Below are positions 53,260 to 61,552 of a DNA stretch of 64,000 nt, piece after piece. Numbering within the stretch: the stretch's first letter is position 1; each line of letters begins with the position of its first letter. The position numbers were made by a program, and so were the translations under genes. This DNA is from Aureivirga sp. CE67 (GTDB taxonomy: Bacteria; Bacteroidota; Bacteroidia; Flavobacteriales; Flavobacteriaceae): positions 742,896-806,895 of the forward strand of contig NZ_JADOTV010000001.1 of NCBI RefSeq assembly GCF_015767245.1, given 5' to 3'. Under the pieces are notes generated by a model. It made no database searches. It was given only the letters and a program-made list of their open reading frames with translations, and was not told the origin of the DNA.

Positions 53260-54048
53260 ATGAATTCTGAAAAAATAGTAGATCATATTGTTTCATGGTT
53301 AAAAAATTATGCTGAAAAAACGGGAGTTAGAGGTTTTGTTGTAGGGATTTCAGGTGGAATTGACTCTGCTGTAACTTCAACACTTTGTGCTCGTACGGGC
53401 TTTGAAACTCTTTGTGTAGAAATGCCAATACACCAAGAATTAAGTCAGGTAAATAGAGCGAAAGAACATATTGAATATTTAAAATCAACATACCCGAATG
53501 TTTCTAGTGTACAAGCTGATTTGACTGAGACTTTTGAAACTTTTAAAAAAGCAATGCCAATAGCAGAAAGTTCTCCTATTTTAGATTTAACTTTAGCAAA
53601 CACACGTGCAAGAATTCGTATGACAACTTTATATTATTTCGCAGGAATGCACAGTTCTTTAGTTGCAGGAACGGGAAATAAAGTGGAAGATTTTGGAGTT
53701 GGTTTTTATACAAAATACGGAGATGGTGGAGTAGATATCAGCCCGATTGCTGATTTGATGAAATCGGAAGTTTTTGCTTTAGCTTCTTTCCTAAATGTTC
53801 CAATGTCTATTCAATCTGCCAAACCTACAGATGGGCTTTTTGGAGATGATCGTTCAGATGAAGATCAGATTGGGGCAACTTATGATGAGCTAGAATGGGC
53901 AATGAAAGCAGATGAAAATGGAAAAACTTTTGAAGATTTTGAAGGAAGAGAAAAAGAAGTTTTCCAGATTTATAAGCAAAGAAACAATGCTAATAAACAT
54001 AAAATGAATCCTATTCCGGTTTGTTTAATTCCTGAAGAATATAAATAA
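53260..54048 (+). CDS. nadE: NH3-dependent NAD+ synthetase
   Basis: NadE amidates deamido-NAD+ to NAD+ in the last step of NAD synthesis. The 262-residue product has the ATP-pyrophosphatase P-loop SGGIDSAVTS at 31-40, ANTRARIRMTTLYYFAG, LVAGTGNKVEDFGVGFYTKYGDGG written here as its two halves LVAGTGNKVEDFGVG and FYTKYGDGG, and KPTDGLFGDDRSDEDQIG. There is no glutaminase domain, so it uses ammonia directly. It is divergent from gldB. Confidence 0.95.
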   Translation: MNSEKIVDHIVSWLKNYAEKTGVRGFVVGISGGIDSAVTSTLCARTGFETLCVEMPIHQELSQVNRAKEHIEYLKSTYPNVSSVQADLTETFETFKKAMPIAESSPILDLTLANTRARIRMTTLYYFAGMHSSLVAGTGNKVEDFGVGFYTKYGDGGVDISPIADLMKSEVFALASFLNVPMSIQSAKPTDGLFGDDRSDEDQIGATYDELEWAMKADENGKTFEDFEGREKEVFQIYKQRNNANKHKMNPIPVCLIPEEYK

Positions 54049-54070
54049 ACTGAAATTAAAAATATTTTGA

Positions 54071-54106
54071 AAATCCCATTTTCCCTTGTGAATTTGGGAT
54101 TTTTTC
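54071..54106 (+). terminator. Intrinsic terminator after nadE
   Basis: Stem AAATCCCA / TGGGATTT (8 bp) with a 16-nt loop and a six-T run. Confidence 0.6.
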
Positions 54107-54120
54107 TTGGTGTTATTTTA

Positions 54121-54154
54121 AAATAAAAAATCCATTCCTTTTCGGAATGGATTT
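54121..54154 (-). terminator. Intrinsic terminator after the DUF4293 gene
   Basis: An 11-bp perfect stem (AAATCCATTCC / GGAATGGATTT) with a 5-nt loop. Read on the minus strand it is followed by a T tract, as needed for the gene ending at 54189. Confidence 0.75.
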
Positions 54155-54188
54155 AAATTGCACTAAATATACACTAAGATGTCTGGTA

Positions 54189-54620
54189 TTATCTAATTCT
54201 ATCTACTGATTTTACAAGATCTTCATCCTTTTTAATCGATCTATTTGCTATGGCTAGCAAAATGATTGTCACTAAAGGAATACCTGATCCAATACCCTTC
54301 TCAGAAATTTCCATTTCTCCGGATAAGTTTAGTACATAGTAACTAAGAATACCTAATATAATAAGGTTCAATATTATGTTAAGTCTTCCTAACATAAATT
54401 GTTGTAGTCTATTTTTAAAATTTATAAAGCTTATAATTGATAAAACACTGCTTAAAATAAAAAACACTGCTAATATCATTAATAAGGTACTTCCGCTAGA
54501 AAAACCGTTGTAAGCTAAATAATAAACATCAGCATTTTTCCAAAGAGGTAAAAATAAAGTCAATACTCCTGAAGAAACTGCTGCTAATAATAAGTATAAT
54601 GATTGTATTCTTTGTATCAT
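54189..54620 (-). CDS. DUF4293 four-helix membrane protein
   Basis: I choose the start at 54620 (MIQRIQSLYLLLAAVSSGVL), which begins the first helix; an in-frame Met ten codons upstream adds a poor leader. The 143-residue protein has four hydrophobic helices, a short loop after the first containing the F-L-P-L motif, and a charged C-terminus (KKDEDLVKSVDRIR). The MIQRIQ(S/T)-(V/I/L)-Y/W-L start is the DUF4293 hallmark. It is divergent from rho, an arrangement I recall as common in this group. Function unknown. Confidence 0.85.
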   Translation of the reverse strand: MIQRIQSLYLLLAAVSSGVLTLFLPLWKNADVYYLAYNGFSSGSTLLMILAVFFILSSVLSIISFINFKNRLQQFMLGRLNIILNLIILGILSYYVLNLSGEMEISEKGIGSGIPLVTIILLAIANRSIKKDEDLVKSVDRIR

Positions 54621-54694
54621 ATTCTTAATTGATGCTCTGCAAATGTACATTTTTCTTTTTTAAAAAATTAATTTTATACTAAAAAAAAATATCC

Positions 54695-54702
54695 TATATT
54701 TG
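54695..54702 (+). promoter_or_regulatory. -7 box (TATATTTG) for rho
   Basis: A full TAnnTTTG match. Transcription would start near 54708, giving rho a leader of about 125-130 nt, much longer than for other genes here. Confidence 0.5.
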
Positions 54703-54707
54703 TAGGG

Positions 54708-54835
54708 TCTTCTTTTGAGGGGCATGCGTGCTTTCTCAAAATCATTCAAATAAAACTTAAACAATTCACTTTAATAAATAAACGATTCTTTAAATAAAGA
54801 ACGATCAACAATTAATTAATTTACCCAATTACACA
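54708..54835 (+). promoter_or_regulatory. Long rho 5' leader with hairpin
   Basis: The leader begins with a GC-richer part holding a 7-bp perfect stem TTTTGAG / CTCAAAA (54713-54741) around GGGGCATGCGTGC, then about 90 nt of A/T-rich, C-containing unstructured sequence before the rho ATG. Rho is autoregulated through its leader in other bacteria, so this may be a control region. No riboswitch family is recognised. Confidence 0.4.
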
Positions 54836-56482
54836 ATGTTTGAAATTTCACAACTCAAGGCTAAAACCCTTGTAGAATTACAAGAGATTGCCAAAACACT
54901 TGGGGTAGCTAAATTCCGACAATTAAAAAAATTAGATTTAGTATACCAAATTCTTGATTACCAAGCATCTAATCCGGGTTCTTCTGATGAAAAGCCAGTT
55001 ATGGAAAAAGAAAAAACTCCAAGAAAAAGAACTGTTAAAGCTAAAAAAACAGAAGAAACAACAGAGAAAAAAGAAGCTACTTCTAAAACATCTAAAAAAG
55101 TATCGGAAACTGCTGAGAAAATTGAAAAAGATGTAACTCCTATTAAAGAAGAATCTGCTCCAAGAAAAAGAACTAGGATTCGTCCAAATCCTGAAACAGA
55201 AAACACATCGGAAAATAAAAAAGTATCTCCAAGAGAAAATGTTGGATCTGATGATAAATCAAATGATTATCAAAAGAAAAGACCAACTATCAGACCAAGA
55301 GTTCAACAAAAAGATACTTCACAACAAAATAAAAAAGGTTCAAGATATAGAGATCCTGATTTCGAATTTGATGGAATCATCGAGAGTGAAGGAGTTCTAG
55401 AAATTATGCCTGATGGATATGGTTTCTTAAGATCTTCTGACTATAACTACCTTTCTTCACCTGACGACATTTACGTTTCTCAATCTCAAATTAAATTATT
55501 TGGAATTAAAACAGGAGATACTGTAAAAGGAATCGTAAGACCGCCAAAAGAAGGTGAAAAATATTTCCCATTAATTCGAATCAAACAAATTAATGGTTTA
55601 AATCCAAATGTGGTTCGTGATAGAGTTTCTTTTGAACACTTAACACCACTTTTCCCAGAAGAAAAATTCAGATTAGCAGATAAAAACAGTACAACATCAT
55701 CTAGAATTATCGATATGTTCTCTCCTATTGGAAAAGGGCAAAGAGGTATGATTGTAGCACAACCAAAAACTGGTAAAACAATGCTACTTAAAGATGTTGC
55801 AAATTCTATTGCTGCAAATCACCCAGAAGTTTATCAAATTATTCTTTTAATTGATGAGCGTCCTGAGGAGGTTACAGATATGCAAAGAAGTGTAAAAGGA
55901 GAAGTTGTTGCTTCTACTTTTGATGAGCCAGCAGATAAACATGTTCGTGTTGCAAATATCGTTTTAGAAAAAGCAAAACGTCTTGTAGAATGTGGACATG
56001 ATGTAGTAATTTTACTAGACTCTATTACTCGTCTTGCAAGAGCTTATAATACTGTTGCTCCAGCTTCAGGAAAAATTCTTTCAGGAGGTATTGATGCAAA
56101 CGCTCTTCACAAACCAAAACGTTTCTTTGGAGCTGCAAGAAATATCGAAAATGGAGGTTCTCTTACAATTATCGCTACTGCACTTACAGAAACTGGTTCG
56201 AAAATGGATGAAGTTATCTTTGAGGAATTCAAAGGAACTGGAAACATGGAACTTCAGTTAGATAGAAATATTTCTAACAGAAGAATTTACCCAGCTATCG
56301 ACTTAGTAAAATCAAGTACGCGTCGTGATGATTTATTATTAGATCCAAAGACAGTACAAAGAATGTGGGTATTACGTCGTTATTTAGCAGATATGAACCC
56401 AATCGAAGCGATGGAATTCATGAGCGACAAAATAAAATATACAAATTCAAACGAAGAATTCTTGATTTCAATGAATCGCTAG
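54836..56482 (+). CDS. rho: Transcription termination factor Rho
   Basis: Rho is a hexameric RNA-dependent ATPase that ends transcription. The 548-residue protein begins with a Rho N-terminal helical domain (1-45, [20 protein letters not shown]). It continues with a 130-residue low-complexity Lys/Glu/Thr insertion (about 50-180, as in many Bacteroidota Rho proteins), the RNA-binding cold-shock-like domain (about 180-255, [20 protein letters not shown]), then the motor: [19 protein letters not shown] (Walker A), [12 protein letters not shown] (Q/R-loop side), [16 protein letters not shown] (Walker B). The insertion makes it longer than E. coli Rho. It has its own promoter and terminator. Confidence 0.96.
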   Translation: MFEISQLKAKTLVELQEIAKTLGVAKFRQLKKLDLVYQILDYQASNPGSSDEKPVMEKEKTPRKRTVKAKKTEETTEKKEATSKTSKKVSETAEKIEKDVTPIKEESAPRKRTRIRPNPETENTSENKKVSPRENVGSDDKSNDYQKKRPTIRPRVQQKDTSQQNKKGSRYRDPDFEFDGIIESEGVLEIMPDGYGFLRSSDYNYLSSPDDIYVSQSQIKLFGIKTGDTVKGIVRPPKEGEKYFPLIRIKQINGLNPNVVRDRVSFEHLTPLFPEEKFRLADKNSTTSSRIIDMFSPIGKGQRGMIVAQPKTGKTMLLKDVANSIAANHPEVYQIILLIDERPEEVTDMQRSVKGEVVASTFDEPADKHVRVANIVLEKAKRLVECGHDVVILLDSITRLARAYNTVAPASGKILSGGIDANALHKPKRFFGAARNIENGGSLTIIATALTETGSKMDEVIFEEFKGTGNMELQLDRNISNRRIYPAIDLVKSSTRRDDLLLDPKTVQRMWVLRRYLADMNPIEAMEFMSDKIKYTNSNEEFLISMNR

Positions 56483-56504
56483 TTTTTTGTTTCAATCATA
56501 AAAT

Positions 56505-56543
56505 AAAACCAACTGATTTATTCTATTTCAGTTGGTTTTTTTT
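56505..56543. terminator. Bidirectional terminator between rho and the TPR gene
   Basis: A 12-bp perfect stem (AAAACCAACTGA / TCAGTTGGTTTT) with an 11-nt loop and T runs suited to rho; the A-rich 5' flank would serve the convergent gene too. Confidence 0.8.
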
Positions 56544-56552
56544 ATCTCTTTT

Positions 56553-57383
56553 TTAAAACTTCATTTTCGGCTGTAGTTTTTCATATTCCTCAACCAAATC
56601 TTCATAATAAACTTTGTAACAGTTGTAAGTATTTAAAGAATATATTTCTCTTTTTTGAAATTTATTTAATGCTTGTTCTAAAACTTTTCTGGCTTTTTCT
56701 AATTCTCCTTTTACTTTATAAGCATAAGCCAAATAATAATAAACTCCGTATTTTCCAGAAAAAATGCCTAGTTGTTTTTCAAAAGATTCGATTGCTTTTT
56801 CAAATAAATTATTTTCAAAATACATAATTCCTAAAACATAATAATCTAAATTTCCTAGATCACTTTCTTCAATATTTTTGAAATAATTTTCCATTACTTC
56901 TAAACCTTGTTTTTGCTTTCCAGTTTTTGCATAAGACATCGCTAAAAGTAATCGCATGTCCATATCTCCACCAGAAGTAAAAATAAAAGGAAAAGCATTT
57001 GGCAAAGAATAATAGCGTTCTAAATCTCGAATACACAACTCATAATTATCCCAACAGAAAAACCAAAAAGCACGATAATCCAAATTATCTATCGGATTTG
57101 CTTCTACTGCTTTATCCAAATATCCTAAACCTTCTTTTAGAAATCCTCTTTTCAAAAAAGGAACAGATTTCTCTTTCAGAGCATAATCGTTTTTTGGATT
57201 TAAATCAATTGCTTTATCCAACAATTCTTGAGATTTCTTACTTCCTTGCTTGTAATTCATAGCTTCTTGCGATAATTCACAAGATTTTCTTTCAGCACTA
57301 CCTTCTGGATAAATCAAACAATTTTCTTGTGCAAAAGAAAAAACACTTGATAATAAAAAGATGAATTTTAATAGCTTTTTCAT
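56553..57383 (-). CDS. Exported TPR-repeat protein
   Basis: A 276-residue protein with signal peptide (MKKLLKFIFLLSSVFSFAQ). Mature residues 40-270 form TPR-like helix pairs (SQELLDKAIDLNPKNDYALK, GLGYLDKAVEANPIDNLDYR, KAIESFEKQLGIFSGKYGVY, KARKVLEQALNKFQ), typical of periplasmic protein-protein adaptors. Its start overlaps the upstream lipoprotein gene by 4 nt, implying co-translation. Role unknown. Confidence 0.78.
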   Translation of the reverse strand: MKKLLKFIFLLSSVFSFAQENCLIYPEGSAERKSCELSQEAMNYKQGSKKSQELLDKAIDLNPKNDYALKEKSVPFLKRGFLKEGLGYLDKAVEANPIDNLDYRAFWFFCWDNYELCIRDLERYYSLPNAFPFIFTSGGDMDMRLLLAMSYAKTGKQKQGLEVMENYFKNIEESDLGNLDYYVLGIMYFENNLFEKAIESFEKQLGIFSGKYGVYYYLAYAYKVKGELEKARKVLEQALNKFQKREIYSLNTYNCYKVYYEDLVEEYEKLQPKMKF

Positions 57384-57889
57384 GACAATATTAATTTCCC
57401 TTTTTCAAAATTCAACTTTATATATCCATATCCTTGTGGTTGATTATTATCTATTCTTAAATGTTCCCAACCTTCCAATTTTCTAACAATTGAAATAACA
57501 TGATTTTCCATTTTTTCTGGACAAAAAGTTTCTTTCAATTCTCTGTCCAATATTTCCCAACGAAATCTTCCTGTTTCATAGTTACAATTCAAACCAAAAC
57601 GAATAATAAAACTTCCTGAAAAATCTTGAAATTGTTCTTCAAAAATATAATTGTCTAAAAATTCTCTTTCGATAGCTCTTACTCCTCCTCTATATCCAAT
57701 TTTTGATTTGGAATGATGTACTTCTGAAGAATCACAAAACTTAAAATTCGGATCATCTTTTTTTGGGTTAAAAACTGTATTTCCTATATGTTCTGAATAA
57801 ACTTTGTCAATATTTTTCTCTGTTTTTTTTTCACTACAACTTATCGATAAAATCATCCATAAGCAGAGTGAAATTTTTATTTTTCTCAT
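57380..57889 (-). CDS. Lipoprotein with TonB C-terminal-like segment
   Basis: A 169-residue lipoprotein (lipobox S-I-S-C, residue 18). The C-terminal 90 residues (SGSFIIRFGLNCNYETGRFR, KMENHVISIVRKLEGWE, QPQGYGYIKLNFEKGKLILS) have the strand-helix-strand pattern of TonB C-terminal domains, though no TonB linker or membrane helix is present. It overlaps the TPR gene by 4 nt. The fold is my reading, not a search result. Function unknown. Confidence 0.65.
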   Translation of the reverse strand: MRKIKISLCLWMILSISCSEKKTEKNIDKVYSEHIGNTVFNPKKDDPNFKFCDSSEVHHSKSKIGYRGGVRAIEREFLDNYIFEEQFQDFSGSFIIRFGLNCNYETGRFRWEILDRELKETFCPEKMENHVISIVRKLEGWEHLRIDNNQPQGYGYIKLNFEKGKLILS

Positions 57890-57966
57890 CTTTTCATTTT
57901 TATTAAAAAAAGTAATTCGACAAAAGAAAATACAGCTTTAACCTAAAAAAATCTATTTTCTACAAA

Positions 57967-59415
57967 TTACTTTTCGTTTAAAATTTCTGTTACATAATTA
58001 ATCCACTCATACCTTGGAGTTGATTTGTGAATATAATAATCTGGTTGAATTCCTTTTCCATCTATCGTCATATGAGGAATTCTCAAACTTTTTGAAATAG
58101 AATAAGTCAATAAAATATCTTCACAAGGTGATTTTACATTATATTGATTTGAAATATCTAAAACTCCTAATGTCGAAGTTCCAAAAAGCTTTACTTTTTT
58201 ACTTTGCTTTGCAGCTAACAAGAATTGTTCAGAAGTACTTGCAACATTTTCATTAATGATAATTCCTACATTTTCTGGATACTTATAAACTTTATCAAAA
58301 GTATCGACAACTATTGGTTCGTCTCCAAACCTTACGAATTCTCCTAAATGTTTTGATAGTGTATCATAATCTCTTTGAAAACTTTCTTTTTGTTTCTCAG
58401 AAAAGCCATAATCATTCTCGATATAATCCAAAAGACGACTGTTGTTTAAAGGAGTTGAAAGTAATTCTAGTTTAACGGTTCTAATCGGATTTGTATAAAT
58501 AATAGGTAAAAGTTCTTGAAAGCTACTATCTCCACCACCTCCATTATTTCGGATATCAATTATGAAGTTTGGTGTTTTATGTATCAATTTTTTATTTGCT
58601 TGAATTAGACTATCAATTTTCGCTTTTTGATCAATCGCAAAAGAAGGAATTCTAAGTAAAACTGTTTTATTATCGATTTTTTCAAAATAAGGTTCTTTAG
58701 TAGTCATTGTATGTAGAAATCGTTCTACTTCTGGTTCTGCTTCTATCTCAGGGAATTTTCTTTCTAAAATTACAAATCCTATAGTCAATCGACTTTTCCC
58801 AAATGTATTTATTTTATAGTTTCGTGCAGAATGATCTTTCAGATAATAAGTTACTCTATTTTCTTCCTTTCCTTTCTCAATTTTAAGTTTCACTTGTCCT
58901 TTCTGCCAATACACACCATCTGCTTCTAAAATAATTCCCTCATAAGAATCTCCTACTTTTTTAATTGCAATAGTATAAGGTGGAGAACTCCAAATTCCTT
59001 CATAATCCTGAGTTTTCTTAGAAGAAAGATATTTTTTAAATTCCTTTAAATCTAAATCTCTTTTTTCCCAATCCTTAAACTTTGCGATAATCTCACGATC
59101 AGATTCTTTAACTACTTCAGCTTCTTTATAATTCAACAATTGAATACCTAAATGGAATTTACGAAAGAAATACAGCCATTCGTAAAGTGCCTGCCCACAT
59201 TTATATTCGTCTTCCAAATCAGCAACTTTTTCTCTAAAAATCCGGTTGTGATTTTCGTAAGCTTCTTTTCCTTTTTTTTCTAAAATGTAAGAAAAACCAG
59301 CATCATTTTCTTCAAATGTTTTTTTAACCCATTCAAATTTCGAAGTACAATCACAGTTTTGAGCAAAGGAGAAAAGTGGTAACAATACCACTAATAGTAA
59401 TAAGTTTTTTTTCAT
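57967..59415 (-). CDS. S41-family C-terminal processing peptidase
   Basis: I set the start at 59415 (MKKNLLLLVVLLPLFSFAQ), six codons after an earlier in-frame Met, because it begins the signal peptide; the protein is then 482 residues. The C-terminal half carries the S41 core: IIDIRNNGGGGDSSFQELL, then GIIINENVASTSEQFLLAAK with the catalytic Ser in the S-T-S-E-Q-F-L-L-A-A-K segment, then LFGTSTLGVLDISN. The catalytic Lys likely lies in AAKQSKKVKLFG. The N-terminal half is not recognised. It is a periplasmic or surface protease of unknown substrate. Confidence 0.82.
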   Translation of the reverse strand: MKKNLLLLVVLLPLFSFAQNCDCTSKFEWVKKTFEENDAGFSYILEKKGKEAYENHNRIFREKVADLEDEYKCGQALYEWLYFFRKFHLGIQLLNYKEAEVVKESDREIIAKFKDWEKRDLDLKEFKKYLSSKKTQDYEGIWSSPPYTIAIKKVGDSYEGIILEADGVYWQKGQVKLKIEKGKEENRVTYYLKDHSARNYKINTFGKSRLTIGFVILERKFPEIEAEPEVERFLHTMTTKEPYFEKIDNKTVLLRIPSFAIDQKAKIDSLIQANKKLIHKTPNFIIDIRNNGGGGDSSFQELLPIIYTNPIRTVKLELLSTPLNNSRLLDYIENDYGFSEKQKESFQRDYDTLSKHLGEFVRFGDEPIVVDTFDKVYKYPENVGIIINENVASTSEQFLLAAKQSKKVKLFGTSTLGVLDISNQYNVKSPCEDILLTYSISKSLRIPHMTIDGKGIQPDYYIHKSTPRYEWINYVTEILNEK

Positions 59416-59539
59416 AATTTTGATAAACAGCAATCTTATCTAATAGCAATCAACTCTTTTTAAGCTTCTTTTTTCTATTAAAACAAGAAATTTATATTAA
59501 TAGTTTTCGCTAAAATAGAGTTTTCTATTGAAGATTTCT

Positions 59540-60097
59540 CTACCTATCAAAATTTTCTTCATCATAGATATTATAACTATCTTTCTTAGAAAGAAGCTTA
59601 TAAGTTTCAAAATCCTCTATAACAAAAGTTCCTTTTTTAAACCGAATTTTTAAATCTTCTACCTTAAAGTTTTTGGAGTATTTTTTAAAATTGAGATAAA
59701 CCGTCATTGTCTTATTTTTTTTCTTAAAAACAATTTTCGCTATGTTTTCATTTATCCCATTATACTTATCAAACATTTTAGTTGAAAATTTAAATTCCAT
59801 ACAAACTTTACCAATAGCACCATAATACAAATGTGTTTCAAACATTTTATAAAATGCTTCTTTTAAGCGAATTTGTTCTATATCATTTTTAATTATGGTA
59901 TAAACGGAATAAAATTCCACCCCATATTTCCCACTTTGAAAATGCAAAGAATCATTAGTATGAAAATTTAAAACTTTCCTTCTAGAATCTAAAAATTCAA
60001 TATCTACATCTGCAACTATAGGTGTCATTTCAGGTTGCGCAAAAGAGAAAATAGAATAACTTAAAAAGAAGATCAAATAGATTTTTTTTAAAGACAT
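59540..60097 (-). CDS. Exported protein of unknown function
   Basis: From the Met at 60097 (MSLKKIYLIFFLSYSIFSFA) the protein has 185 residues and a clear signal peptide; an ORF start 66 bp upstream adds a second hydrophobic leader and is not used. The mature part starts QPEMTPIVADVDIEFLDSRR and contains beta-rich segments with many Phe/Tyr/Lys (KIVFKKKNKTMTVYLNFKK). No family is recognised. Neighbours in the same orientation are an S41 peptidase and a thioredoxin/TPR protein. Confidence 0.6.
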   Translation of the reverse strand: MSLKKIYLIFFLSYSIFSFAQPEMTPIVADVDIEFLDSRRKVLNFHTNDSLHFQSGKYGVEFYSVYTIIKNDIEQIRLKEAFYKMFETHLYYGAIGKVCMEFKFSTKMFDKYNGINENIAKIVFKKKNKTMTVYLNFKKYSKNFKVEDLKIRFKKGTFVIEDFETYKLLSKKDSYNIYDEENFDR

Positions 60098-60218
60098 ATA
60101 GCTGTTTTTTATTTTTTTGAAACAAATATTTTTAATGAAATATACAATTAAAAAAACAAACACTTCGTCTAATATAATCCTCCTTACATTTTCTCTTTTG
60201 CCTTGCTACCTTCTCAAT

Positions 60219-61100
60219 TTATTTATTACGCAACTCTTTCAAACCTTCTTTTGCACTCTCATTACTTCTATCTAACAACAATACTTTTTCATAATTTTCT
60301 ATTGCCTCTTCATACTTAGAATCAAGCTCTAAAGCGTAAGCTAAATTAGAATATGCTCTAGGTTCATAAGAATGAATTCTCGAATTAATCCTAAAAATTA
60401 TAATCGCTTTTGACAAGTCTCCAGATTCTGCAAAAACTCGTCCAGCAGTATTTAACTCGCTATAACTGTCCGTATAATATGCTTTTCTGTAGTAATCACT
60501 ATAATTTTCATAAATTTCGTCGATGTTTTTTTCTTGAAATTCTTTCATAAAATAGTTCGCAACTCTATAATTTGGTTTTGATGGACAATCCATAGCAATT
60601 TGTTTGATATCCACTTCCAAACTATTATTTGGTGTCTCTACAATTCTTGCAATTTCTTCCTGATTTCTTTTAAAAATAAAAGTTGGTACTCTATGGATTC
60701 CTTTTCCTTTTTCTTCTCCGTCTGGACTTTGTTTGTAAGTATTTTCTTTTGTAGAATCATAAAGTGCGATAAATTTTAATTGCTCTCTTTTCAATCCTAA
60801 ATCATCCCAAATTTTCACAAATCTTGGCACCCATCTTTTGCTATCTCCACACCAAGTTCCAAGATAAATATCCACTTCTACATCTTTTAGTTTTTTTGCC
60901 CATTTTTGTTTTTCTACTTCTGGAAATTCCTCATAATTTTTGACAAACCATTTCTGAAAATTTTCATCTTCTTCTAAAACTTCCACATTAAATTCTCCAC
61001 ACAAATGACTTACTCCTCTCGAAGATTCAAATCTTTTTACTTCTTGCCCAAAACTAATATTCGACAAACAAATTACGATCAGTATGACTAGTTTTTTCAT
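60219..61100 (-). CDS. Exported thioredoxin-fold protein with TPR tail
   Basis: Start at 61100 (MKKLVILIVICLSNISFGQ) gives 293 residues; the in-frame ATG 78 bp upstream would put a non-signal leader first. Residues 25-170 form a thioredoxin-like fold with VDIYLGTWCGDSKRWVPRF, where W-C-G-D-S has one Cys in place of CxxC, and RVPTFIFKRNQEEIARIVET with the cis-Pro. Residues 200-293 are TPR repeats (DEIYENYSDYYRKAYYTDSY, AIENYEKVLLLDRSNESAKE). The lone Cys argues against oxidoreductase action. It lies in the minus-strand run with the S41 peptidase. Confidence 0.75.
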   Translation of the reverse strand: MKKLVILIVICLSNISFGQEVKRFESSRGVSHLCGEFNVEVLEEDENFQKWFVKNYEEFPEVEKQKWAKKLKDVEVDIYLGTWCGDSKRWVPRFVKIWDDLGLKREQLKFIALYDSTKENTYKQSPDGEEKGKGIHRVPTFIFKRNQEEIARIVETPNNSLEVDIKQIAMDCPSKPNYRVANYFMKEFQEKNIDEIYENYSDYYRKAYYTDSYSELNTAGRVFAESGDLSKAIIIFRINSRIHSYEPRAYSNLAYALELDSKYEEAIENYEKVLLLDRSNESAKEGLKELRNK

Positions 61101-61199
61101 TTTATTCTCTTTTTTAAAATTTGGTAATTCAGTTTCTTTTGGAATTAAAAACAGTTCTTTTTTTGTTTTAAAAATCATATTTAGAAATAGGAATTATTT

Positions 61200-61229
61200 A
61201 CACACCCCTAACGCCTCTCAAGAGGGAAA
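61200..61229 (-). repeat. CCCCTC-type palindromic repeat, copy D
   Basis: ACACACCCCTAACGCCTCTCAAGAGGGA in its middle part (read as ACACACCCCTAAC and CCTCTCAAGAGGG), inverted relative to copies A, B and E. One arm is shortened compared with copy E. It lies upstream of two divergent genes. Confidence 0.7.
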
Positions 61230-61515
61230 TTTTGATCTTTCTAAATAAAATTCAAACCGTTTTAAACATTCATTTTTTTATCAATTTTTCGAAAAATTAT
61301 CTACAGCAAAACTATTAGATATTTAGACTGAAAAATTTCGATTAGGGGAAGATTTATAAATATTCCACGTATTATTCATAAAAATCCAAAACCTTAATCC
61401 CTTTAAATTCAAGGATTCTCACCAAAAAACTATAAAACAGTAAGCAGAATTAAAAAACACGACATAAATCCTATTTTTAATATTAAAAAATTAGTATTTA
61501 TCTATGCTTTTCATT

Positions 61516-61523
61516 TATTTTTG
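61516..61523 (+). promoter_or_regulatory. -7 box (TATTTTTG) for the AraC-type regulator
   Basis: A full TAnnTTTG match. It overlaps the first base of an in-frame GTG at 61523, so a start there would lie inside the promoter. This decides in favour of the ATG at 61553. Confidence 0.5.
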
Positions 61524-61552
61524 TGAAAATTAAATTGTTACTGGCAGACGAA

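Larger units (their letters stand above)
61101..61552. other. Divergent intergenic region before the AraC-type regulator
   Basis: 452 bp from the thioredoxin/TPR gene start to the regulator start. It contains repeat copy D (61200-61229), AT-rich sequence, and the TATTTTTG -7 box at 61516-61523. No other gene is evident. Confidence 0.55.

Noticed and set aside
61523-61552. GTG start ten codons upstream of the AraC-type regulator
   Set aside because: The GTG overlaps the TATTTTTG -7 box, so it is unlikely to be transcribed.
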